Positions 35,090 to 47,000 of a stretch of DNA of 64,000 bases are shown one piece after another. The stretch comes from Priapulus caudatus (taxonomy: Eukaryota; Priapulida; Priapulimorpha; Priapulimorphida; Priapulidae), in NCBI RefSeq assembly GCF_000485595.1, contig NW_014577311.1:106686-170685 (forward strand). Reading direction: 5' to 3'. The notes under the pieces were generated by a model, which had not been told where the DNA came from, ran no database searches, and saw nothing but the letters and a program-made list of their open reading frames with translations. A program made the translations under genes and the position numbers. How positions within the stretch are numbered: position 1 is the stretch's first letter; every line of letters begins with the position of its first letter.

Positions 35090-38000
35090 ATGGAGCACGA
35101 CCTTCATTTGAGAGACAGGGTAGGACTGCAGGACTTTGTCCTGCTGGAAGACTACCACGACGTCAACGCCTTCATAGAAAACCTGCGAAAGAGATTCAAT
35201 GAAGACATAATATATGTGAGCACGAAATAGACAGCGATCGAAACATTCTACTTTGCTATTTCATTTTTTTTCTACTTCTCTCTCCTCTCTCCTCTCTCTC
35301 TCTCTCTCTCTCTATGTATATATATATAGCAATTTTGTTATCATATTAATATTAGCTGTGGGCATATGTAATTTTACCGTCGAAGAGTGCCGATAGATGA
35401 AAAACGATCTAGTCTAGAACACTTGAGTATCATGCGTAATGCATTCTGTCCCAGTTGACATGCCGGAGTGATATCCCGTTAAAGTGTCAGTTTAGATGTG
35501 GTTGACGTTTGTGTCTGTTCACAGACGTACATCGGTCCAGTGCTGGTGTCTGTGAACCCCTACAGGGAGCTGCCTATCTACAGCCAGGAGTATATCGAGA
35601 CATACAGAGGCGAGGCATTCTATGAGCTGCCACCACACATGTAAGTCTTAACACGTAATTGCCCTATAATGTCGCCTGCAATGTAGTATGAGGAGGAAGC
35701 ATCGGTAGATGCACAACTAGTGTGCTGCTCTCTCTCTGGTGCGGAAGGCAAGAAGACAGGCACAGGTAAGCAAATGGGGAAAGATACATGGGGCAGATAT
35801 GCTGGTCTAGCAGCTACATAAATGTCACAGAGACACAGATGTTACAGCAAATATATGCAAACAGGATAGCAGAGGTCGAATTTGTATTCTTTATGGCAAG
35901 GCAAGTGTTGCCATTGCCTTAATAAGATATTCTATTGCACCACCGCAAGTTGGAGGGATACCAAAGGAAAAATTACCTTGAGATAAGTGTTTTCGGGGAC
36001 AGTTATTAGAACTAACTTTTAACATGGAATTTGCAACATGGAAATTGCGTTTCGTAACATGGAATTTATGAGGCAGAAACGGGGGAGCGCCAGGTAAGGC
36101 AGCCACGGCAATTTATAGCCGTAGATATCTTCCAGTTTTCAGGGGAATTCATGTAAGTATGGAGAGGAACCACGGCACTTGCTATTCGGCACTTGTCTTC
36201 ATTGCCTCGCCAACATTCGAGAACTGGGTGTAGGTTCACATATTGCTGATACACATTCGTGGCAGGTAACTGCAGCAACTCAAACATAGTAGGTGATACA
36301 GCAGCGTGACAGATACAGAGGCACTGAGTGACTGACTACACATAATTACTCGAATAATGAAGTGTGAGCATATTGTCGCTGATGTAGTGCTCAGAGATCA
36401 AGAGTTGATGACAGCTCGGTGCTGATTATGCCAGAAGGCATGCGCACCTCTAGCCATAACTTAATGACCCGACAACATGTTACCCGCGAGTTGGAGTGTT
36501 CGTTAACAAGCTAATGAAGTTAGCACTCATTACTGTAAGGTGATAGAAGAAGAGTCAGGTGTCTGAAAAAAGTTTGTTGAAACTGTGGCGCACCTTTCAT
36601 GAAACGAATATACGTAAATTCGTTGTGCGTTATCACAGTTGTGTAGGCGGGGGCATGTGAGTGGGGTTGTAGGTTCAGTGTGTGACAGATACAGCGTGTA
36701 TATCTGCGGGCGATGACCCATCTAGTTCGGGTCGCGTGCTACCGTGCGGCAAGCTTTGTCGTGCCAATTTATTGTGGTGGTTGTAAAGCTGTTGCTGGAA
36801 TAGTCAGCATAGCTCGAGTTTAGATTGACCACAATTGCCTAATGGAACTAGTTACGGCCCGACGACATTTGTCCATGATTATTCATTGAAACGAAATAAA
36901 CCAGTCAACTAGCATTATGGTTAGTGGTATTGTCTCTTAGTTTGTTTTTGAAGAACCACCATTTCAGAGAAAGAGGTCACTAGTGTTCCTTGCCGTACCT
37001 CGACTTAGAGTCGGTGCTGGTATAATTACAAAGGCGATGTCTTGTGGGGTGTGATGAACACATCCATGTTAGTGATTAAGCAGTGAAATAAGTTTGCTAG
37101 ATGGGGAACAGATAGACAAAGAGACCAAACGTCTGTGTAGCAGCTTTTTATTTTTCACATGGTTGCGCATGGCAGAAGCTGGCACATTTGCAATAACCCC
37201 AACCTTGGGCTAGTTACTGGTACACATTACTGGTTGCATATAATCAAGAGCGTATAAAGAAGGCTTCTTAATACGCTCTTGATATAATTGTACCTTCCAT
37301 GCATATACGTGGCAACGCGGCCGCAGTAGCGAGATCAAGCATGAATGAACACACGAACATCTGAATATAGGCGCAAATGTGCAGCCAGTGGCGGCGTTTA
37401 CGTGTGTCTGGTAAGGGCGGGGCAGATGGATAATGAACCTAAATCTACAGTAACTGTATCTGCGTTTGCATCTGCTTTCATGCGCACCGAATCCTGACAC
37501 TCTGTACTTTCTCCTCAACTACACGCTGGTATTCCGTCTGCAATAGAACCCGTCCGTGGTGCTTGAACCCAGTAATGTCGCAGATGGTAATCACCGTCTA
37601 TTGGTAGTGTCAATAGCATGTGAAGTCATGAAAAACGCCTGAATGCTGCCATCTAGCCTGTCATGTAGTGGGCTTGGGTTGGGTTCCCTCAAAAATACAA
37701 CTAATAGGTTATCAGAAAGGTCCGTCGTATTTCTAGTGTAATTCGCACATTTGTGATGTGTAACTAAGCAGTTATAGGTGCAATGGAATGTAACACAGAA
37801 GTCATAGAGTGAGTGGGGTTCAGTATGCGATCTGTATGGGTCCACTGTCATCAGCGTGCTGAAAATCCACAGAGTCGCCCGACTCAGTCGCGTAGTGTGT
37901 CCACAGAGTCGCCCGACTCAGTCGCGTAGTGTGTCCACAGAGTCGCCCGACTCAGTCGCGTAGTGTGTCCACAGAGTTGCCCGACTGAGCCGGCCGGCTC

Positions 38001-41000
38001 GATCACATGAAAAATCGCGTAGTGTGTCCAGTGAGTCGCGGTCGATTTTCGAGTCGGCCGGCCGGCCGAGTCGCCCGATTCAAACACGTTTGATAATTAT
38101 TTGAGCCGGCCGGATGCAATCACCTAGTGTGCAATCAGCCAATCAGCGTGCTGAAAATCCACAGAGTCACCCGACTCAGTCGCGTAGTGTGTCCACAGAG
38201 TCGCCCGACTGAGCCGGCCGGCTCGATCGCATGAAAAATCGCGTAGTGTGTCCACAGAGTCGCCCGACTGAGCCGGCCGGCTCGATCGCATGAAAAATCG
38301 CGTAGTGTGTCCACAGCTTAAGCGATGCTCATGGTCATATCGCATCAGTGCATATAACCTGTGCCGTTGCATTCATACGCGCGCGTGTCGAACCGGTTTC
38401 GATTTCATTTCCTTGTTTTAGTTAACAAGCGGGCAGGGTAATATACGAGGGAGTGTGATTACAGATTACCCACCCCCCCCCTTTTATCCGTGATCAGTGG
38501 GTGCGACACGAACGTTACGGCATAGTGAGCAGCTTACCGACATTTTGTGTCGATACTGTTCGACTGTTTCAGTCGGTGTTGGCCAGTTTTTAAAGACACG
38601 TGGTATAGTCGGAGCCAACAATTATTACGTACCAGTTATTTCAGATGCGACCATGGGTAAAATGATAGTTGGTTACAGGGGCGGCGCCATGGTTTTCAAA
38701 GTGGGGGGGCCCAATTGAGAGAATGAAGCGACCATGCCGGGGGGCTGAGTTATTCAAGCGTAGGGGAGCCAGGCGACCAAGCGGTTGTGTGGGGGGTGGG
38801 GGGAGCTTTTTTCAATTTTGCTACTGAAAATGGAAGCGATCTGGGCGTGCACATGGATAGCTGGGCTGAAAATATTCAAATTTTTAAATGGAAGAAAAAC
38901 GGAAATAACACCTTTTCAAGTACATGTCTATGCTGCATGTCAACTATAGTGAAGTATATATAATTTGCCATCTCAATATGAATACATTTTCAGGGCGTAC
39001 AGGAAATTTCCATTTTCTTCAACCTGGTAATAGAAAAAATAACATTGCTGGAATGATATTTAAACACTTATAAACATCACTCGACTAGCTTTTATCTTTA
39101 GTTTAATCTTCATGTTGCTGACAACAGTTTTGCTTAAAAACCCAAGCTGCTAGGATATTACATAAAGAATACAGCAACTATTTATTAATTAAAAGACTAA
39201 GAAACTAAACTGCTAAACTAAACTAAAACAATAAAAGGAACTATATAAAAATATATACATAAAACTAACGCTCATAGGGTCTATGTACCCCAGGTTACTG
39301 CGGACGTACCCTCGGTACGGTCCGGTATACGGCTCTGCGTTATCAGCGTGGCGTTAGGCTCTGCGTGCTGCGCGTACTTAAAGGGAAGAGTTTACTCTAG
39401 GTTCTAGGGTTATTTTCAGCTAATGCAGGTTATAATTACGCTACATAAAAAGTTTCATGGTTCAATCACCATTAGAAATATTTTTAAAAAATGTTTAAAA
39501 CTAACGACTACAGTTTGATTACAGCGACGGTGGCGCCACTCAAAGCGCACGATCTGGTAAGTTGCGGCAAAACCATTTCCAGCCAAGGGCTACAGACGAG
39601 GGTGTTTCTTATTTATTCATTTAAAAGCAAAAGGATTGTAATCTCTTATAAACGACATATAGTTTTCAGTTATAATATGGATAAATTTGCCCTAAATGAA
39701 TATCGTTCAGTTAAATAGCATTTAGGTATTAAATATAATTGCCACTTTTGTGATTAGCCCTCGGTCCTGTAACGTGCAAAATAAATTGTCAAATACGCAA
39801 CTTTTTCGGGGTGGCAGCACGGTCGCGGGTGTCATGGCGCCGTTCAAATTTCGTAGCGTTGATGTGTAATTAATTATAACATTTAAATTAGGTATCTGGT
39901 AACAATACGTGTGGGTATAGACGATTTGTTATACAGTAAGTACAGTTGTATGCAGTAAAATCCTAGAGGCTACTGTCCCTTTAAGCTGTGCGTACGCGTG
40001 CGTAGTGCAGTATAAGTACAATGTGTGCATATGCAGGCCCGTAGCAAGCATTATATTGGGGGGGAGGGGTTCGTTTTTCAATGTTGGTAATTTGCTCGGC
40101 AGGGCCGTGTGCAGGATTTGTACCAGGGGTGGGTCTAACCGTAACCCAAAGTTGCGAGCACGCGAAGGGGGGGGTCTGGGGAAATTTTTTCAAATTAGAC
40201 CCCCCCAGATGCGTTTTCTGCGCGAGCAAGGGGGGGTCCGGACTCCCTGGACACCCCCTGTACACGCCCCTGCTCGGGTGCGAAGCGACCAGGCGAGGGA
40301 GCCAAGCGACCGAGCGGAGGGAGGGTGTTGGAAGTGGGTGTTCACTGTTCACCCTCCCGCACGATGGAGATTTTGCAATTATTACATTAAAATGGAGCGA
40401 CCTGAAGTGAAATTCTTGCAAATTTTCCCAAATTATTATTTTTGGCTTGGGGGGAGGGGGGTTCGTTCGAATCCCCCGAACTCGCCCTGACTACGGGCCT
40501 GCATATGCAAGTACGGTAAGCCCGGCGCACACGTGAGTTATTTTACTCAAGTAAAATGACGCATGAGTCATTTTACTCACGTGTGCGGCGGATTTTCGTT
40601 GAGTAATTTGACATATGAGTCATTTTACTCACGTGTGCGGCGGATTTTCGTTGAGTAATTTGACGCACGCCTCATTTTACTCACGTTTGCGGCGGATTTT
40701 CGTTGAGTAGTTTGACTCATGCGTCATTTTACTTGAGTAAAATAACTCACGTGTGCGCCGGGCTGTACTGATATTCGACCCTCGATCGAGCCTCCGAAGC
40801 ACAGGATCAGGCCCCGAAGTCCGCACGGTATTGGGGTAAATACGGCGCTGTGCATGTCTGTTTGCTATAGAGTAAGGCTAGAGGGACTTCGTCAAACTTT
40901 GTAATTTTCCAGTAGGCAGATGAAAATGTGGATAAACACTCTCTTTCGCTCTTTCCCCTCTTCCTCTCCTCCTTATTCCCTCTTTCTTTTCTTGCATTTC

Positions 41001-44000
41001 TTTCCGATCATACAAAATACATATAGACATATATTTTCTGCCAAAAAAGTGGGGGGGCCCGGGCCCCCCCGGCCCCCCCGTACGCGCCGCCCCTGGGTTA
41101 TACTCGGCTGATCGCGCACATTATAGTTTTATGATCGGTCGTCCCAAACCGTTTGTGACAAACACTGAGATTGAAACGGAAACGCATTATGGTTGTGTAG
41201 TAGCTGAGACAGAGCGAACTATCTGTTGATCTGTAACTCGGCAGAAAAGAGCCGTGAAGATCATCGTTTCATTTTCATTTGTCAGCAATGGAAAAGCCAG
41301 TTTTGTATTGATTAATCTCGGGTTGGTATACCTATACTCTATTACAGGTAGTTAGATTTTGACTAAAACTGCACTTACTACGCATGTAAAATAAATATAA
41401 ATATATATTTAATAGAATATATATTAGGATATATATATATATATATATATAGAATTAGAAGTATATTTTTAAGTCAAATATGTGATGGATTAGGATCGTC
41501 TATTAGCTGTTATAAACAGTCAGCATGGTCGCTTGTTTCTTCGCAGATATGCCGTGTCTGACATGGCTTACCGCTCGATGCTGGCTGAGCGACGTGACCA
41601 GTGTGTGCTCATATCGGGGGAGAGCGGTGCCGGCAAGACGGAGGCCACCAAAAAGATGCTCTACTACCTAGCAGAGGCAAGCCACCATGCTGCTGAGGTC
41701 GACAGGGTGAAAGACAGACTGCTGCAGTCCAACCCAGTGCTAGAGGTGTGTGTTTGCACATGCCGAGTGTGGCTCGCACCCCACATTGTCTTGAAAGCTG
41801 TCGATGTATTCAAAAGCATGTAATTCCTTGTCGTAGCATCTAGTTATGATGATTCGGTAGCACCGATCAAACCTTATTGTCACGAAAATCCTGAAATGGA
41901 CATGGATCCTGGACAGTACCATAATGCAAGTAGGGGTGGTCTTTTATGCCCCTGCTGCAGCTGTTGAGTAATGGAGCTTCTGTAGAGTTTTTTAGTGGAG
42001 GCAAGAGCTTCAAAATCAATATTAGGAATCAGTCTGAGTTTGTTTAAGAATGTATGCTCAGTGGTTTACACATCTTTCTAGCAGAGCACACCATCTAATA
42101 GGTTCTGGAAGTGTATTGCATAACTAAAACCTCTCACGTTCCTCTCTCAACAGGCTTTTGGAAATGCAAAGACTACGAGAAATGATAATTCTAGCCGGTT
42201 TGGGAAATACATGGACATCCAGTTCAATTTTAAGGTAACAAATTTGGTTTAGTCATGACGAATTTCCTCAACAGCAAAATCGTCATCCTTATTATCATCA
42301 TCATCGTTATCATCATCATCATCATCATCATTAACATCGTCATCATCAGCATCATCATCATCATTATCATCATCATCGTCATCATCATTAACATCATCAT
42401 CATCAGCATCATCATCGTCCTCATTAACATTGTGGCCATTGTAATCATCTCTGTTCTAATTACTGACAGCAATAATGTGGTGGGTGTGCGAGTGGGAGCA
42501 AGGGTAGAAGTATATTAGTTCTTCCTTTCTTTCTTTTACTGTAGGGCGTGCCAGTTGGAGGCCACATACTCAATTACTTATTGGAGAAATCCCGTGTCGT
42601 GCATCAAGCTAACGGCGAACGTAACTTCCACATCTTCTATCAGCTGCTAGCCGGAGCAGACGAGCGATTGCTACAAAGGCTCCATCTAGTGTCTGATCCT
42701 GATCAATATTTCTATCTTAAACAGGTATGTGCTAGGCGTTTGCGATGGGCTGTCTTGTTCAAATACGTTGTAGTTCTATCTGTATCATCTGTACAAATGA
42801 TGGAATTTTACACGAATGCTGGCAGTAGGTAATTCATGCTAAATGTATGTGATATATGATGTGTTATTGTCATGCAGGGTGGTTCCAGTCAAGCGAGAAG
42901 GATCAATGATGAACAGGATTTAAAGGTCGTTAGGCGTGGCTTGGAAGTGGTTGACTTCTCACAGCAAGAGCAAGATGTGAGTAAGAACATCTTATTGTCA
43001 CCGTAGCTAAAGTTGACATCGTCATCGTCATTTTGGCATGTGGAGCTGTCACGTGCGTTTTTGCTCGTGTGCGATCATGACCGATCTGAGTCGCTTTGGT
43101 TACGTTGAGGTATCGTTGTCCTTCACAGGAGCTTTTTGCGATCGTGGCTTCAGTGATTCACATGGGGAACATTACCTTTGAGGAAGAGGATCACATCACT
43201 CGCGTGGAGGATGGAGAACACGCCAACGTGGTTGCACAGGTCAGACAGCTGTCATGTCGACTTCAATCCAACCTTACTGTGCATTTATTGAAGTGGAAAC
43301 AGCTCGATTATTCAAGGTTAATTCAAATTACGTATTTCATGTCTATGGCCAGAGTGTGCGTGGTGTACATAATCTCTTCTGTTACAGTTACTGGGTTGTC
43401 CCTTGGATGTACTGAAGCAAGCTCTGACACACAAAGCTATAGAGGCTCGTGGTGAAAAGGTAGAGTGCACTAAGTGCATTGATCACATTAATCATAGTGT
43501 TAATTAAGTAACATATAACATTTCTTTTATTATTAGCTCGTCTGACGTAGTCAGGTGCAGCTTGTAGAATTGCATGATTGTCCGTCCGGCCGTCCGTACG
43601 TCCGTCAACAGTTGGGCACAAATCTAAACAGCTCGACGTACGGATTCGAAAGTCGGGACGTAGGGAGGTAATCCGAAAACGAGTTGGGATGTCGAAGCTG
43701 TGGGTCAAAGGTCAAAGGTCAAGAGGTGTAAAAGAAGGGGGAACATTCCCTTCTTAACTTAAGGTATAGGGAGGAAATGCAGAATTGCGGCACAAATCTA
43801 AACGGATTGACCTAGGCTTGTGATAGTCGGTGTATAGCACATCCTGGTAGGAAAAGCCATCACTGTGTCGAAATTGGAGGTCACAGGTCAAAGGTCAATG
43901 GGGCACAGGGCAGATTTTAGACATTTTCTGAGGACATGGTCTGACGGAGCGATTGAAAAACTTTTTTGTTTCAGCGGTGACCTAGCATTTTTATGGCTTT

Positions 44001-47000
44001 ATTGAAAGGACCATAAAATGTACTTTCCGCTGACATGCGAAGAGTAAGTGTCGGATAACCTTTTGACCCTCAAGAGGAGGGTTAAACATGGATTTGTTAA
44101 CTGTTAACAAAGGACTGACCTGCTTTTGCTATTGTGGATGTGAGGCTACAGTTGCACAGTTCAATTGCAAAGGCAAATGTTTGTTGAACAAGGTTTACGC
44201 TCCTTAAATCTCATATTATTTTCTAAAGCAGTCTGTATTAGCACCCTGAGTAGCACCCTGTATTAGCACACTGTAATGAACCCTGAATGCTCACGTGGGT
44301 AGGCAAAAACATGGGGGCACCCCATTACGCATGCATGGGGGTGAACTGGCACTATTCTAATCATAATTCTTGCCTGGCAACCTGCAATGCAGATGTGTTA
44401 ACTCACAGTTGAGCGAAATTCTTGCCTGCCTGAATATACTTGGATTTCAGCAACTCAATCCTAGATATATATGCTCTGAGCACGAACGCGGTGATGGGAG
44501 GGTGCTCTTCATTCGTTTGCCAGTGAGTTTAGCATCAGAACACTTGCCGTCAGGTGAGCGCTGTCGCTCTGCAGCACTTGTTCATTGTGTTATCTGCTAA
44601 TCTGAAAATGAATTGTAGACAAGGAAGTTGTGCCTGTCAGTACAGCATATGGATATGTTTACTGTACTCTTCCTCGTAACTCCAAAGATTGAGGAACTGC
44701 CAGCATGTTGACAGTGAATGAATGTTTAATCTATGTTGTAGTAGTCATGAATGGTTTCTAAACGCACAGTCTGAGCTGGTTGATAATTATTAACGAGACG
44801 CGTGTAGTGTGTCACTTTTTAAAAACTGCATTCGTGTTAAATTAACGTCAAAATATCTATCAATCTAGCTTAATGCTGTAAGCAGAATTCTTTTGATTTT
44901 AGCTGTCTAAACGTCTTTGAAGTTCCGACGAGAATTTATAATTAGATATGTCAAGCAATGCATTTCAACATGTATACATCAAGCACCATTCAACTTTAAT
45001 GGCAAGTTTTCAAACTGCCAGATTATTCAATTGCTTGCTTGGATAAACGAAACCAATTAAATTCTACATGAGTGAGTTCGTGACAAAAATGAGAATATTT
45101 AGCCGTGTTATGGAGCAAATGTGAAACTGAGTTTTAAAAATGCGCAAAATGGCCCGTGTCTTGCACTTTCATTAGCTTTGCATTCAGCATGAAGCATTAT
45201 GAAAGCATTCAGGGCAATGGTCAAGGTTGGAGATAATTTATAGCCAATTATTCTTATCCTGCTTGAATATATATTAGGAACTTATTAACTCTTTTGGTTG
45301 CAGATGCATACCCCTCTGAGTCCTGACCAATCTGTCTATGCTCGTGATGCGCTTGCCAAGGCTGTGTATGAACGTCTGTTTACGTGGCTAGTTAACAAAG
45401 TCAACTTCTCTCTGGCGTTTGAGGTAAGTAAATTATATAGTTTATTCGGTACAAAACATTTGTCACAAGAGAGTTTCGTCTGCCCTGCCAGTGCACTTGA
45501 CAAGGTGCAGTAGGCAGGGGATACTAGGCAATGTATATTTACAGTTTTTATGAATTGATTAACTGAATATAATATATTAATATATTTTACGACCTTTGTT
45601 TTCAAATATGCAGCACCGGGCAGATAAGCTATCTTATGTGAGTATGAGACATGTGCTAGTGCCAAATAGCCATGTAGCATGAGCTGTGACTGAATAGTAT
45701 TAAGGATGTGCTGGTTTTCTATTTTTGTTTTTTGTAGCTGCACGTGTAGTTTTGGTTTTGACTGGTTTCACGATGAAAGGATTTTTTTAACAATTTGGGC
45801 AATACCCCTGCAACATGCTAGGATATGCATGGTCTCGTGGACGTATTTCTTGCTAGACACCACTTTAATTTGCCAGAAGTAGTTTGTTATCGATTGATTT
45901 GTTTTAGGAAATGTACTCCGCGTCAATGGTGCAGGCAGTTCAACCAGCTTTGCTAGATTGCACACCGTTGTTCTATGTTTACTGTGATTTACCAATTAGT
46001 TAAGGCTTTTATTCCAATTACTACCCCACTAGTTGCCTTGTGTATGAATGTTATGCTGGCCTGCATTGGCAGCATCCGGAACATCTTGTGGCATGGTAGC
46101 CAATCCACAGACTTACAGCCTCTTATATTTAGCCAACATGACTGTTACTAATATGCTGTCTCTCTCTCTGTATCCCTCTCCCTCTCTCCCTCCCTTCCTC
46201 CCCCCTCTCTCTGTGTCTATCTCTCCCCCTCTCATTCTCTCTCCCCCACTCTCCCTCTCTCTTACTCTCTCTCTCCCCCACTCTCCCTCTTTCTTACTCT
46301 CTCTCTCTCTCCCTCTTAAGCATGCGATCACGTAACAGACTGCTTGAATGACTGGCATGTATAATAGTTTTGACGTGTAACTGGCAGTATTAGTCTACTA
46401 GCCACCCCTATGTGTTCTTCATTGAACCTAGAAATGTCGAGTACTATAAGGTTTTATGTTGGAAATGCAATATACAGGTCATAAGGACTCAGAAACTGCC
46501 GGATGCTAATTTGCATATGTGTAGCATTTTGCATAATCGGCCTAATTAGCATATTAATTAGGTCAAATTACTAAATCAAGAATATCTTCCTTAGTAATGC
46601 ACATAGAGACTTCATTCGTGTGTCTAGACCCATGTTTTCGACACTAAGCAATTGATCTGACATGGATTCAAACCCCTACCATCCTTCCGACTGCCAGAAA
46701 TCCAATATGGCTGCCATGCATAATGAGGTAAACCGTAACATCACCATAACTCAGCAACTGTTGGAAGATAGAGACTTTGTTTTGATGTTTAGACCCATGT
46801 TCTTAACACCAAGGATTCCATCGTCTATAGGACTTATATATTTAACAGTAAGTTATTATTATATACGAAAATGTTAAATATTACGATGCAGCTAGATCAT
46901 GGAATACATAGATGAACACCCAACACCATCAAACTACATACTATTTGCCTTCGTCTTCATGGTTGTGATCATTCTCTCCAGTCTCCAGATCATCTTCTCC

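Larger units (their letters stand above)
38676..41094. mobile_element. Outer inverted-repeat element hosting nested insertions
   Basis: CAGGGGCGGCGC at 38676 is matched by GCGCCGCCCCTG ending at 41094, with GGGGGGGCCC blocks inside both ends. The flanks share GGTTA. At least three other elements (39382-39980, 40032-40502, 40518-40763) lie between. Pairing of such distant ends is an inference; the two ends could belong to separate, truncated copies. It lies in myosin intron 2. Confidence 0.45.

Noticed and set aside
37865-38320. 34-bp repeats resembling a CRISPR array
   Set aside because: Units are contiguous without unique spacers, and the surroundings are an animal gene intron. It is a tandem satellite.
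39981-40490. 146- and 161-residue ORFs on both strands
   Set aside because: They lie in an inverted-repeat MITE with long G and C runs, have no recognisable motif and overlap each other.
42230-42518. Ile-rich (+) and Met-rich (-) ORFs
   Set aside because: Translations of an ATC trinucleotide repeat inside a myosin intron.
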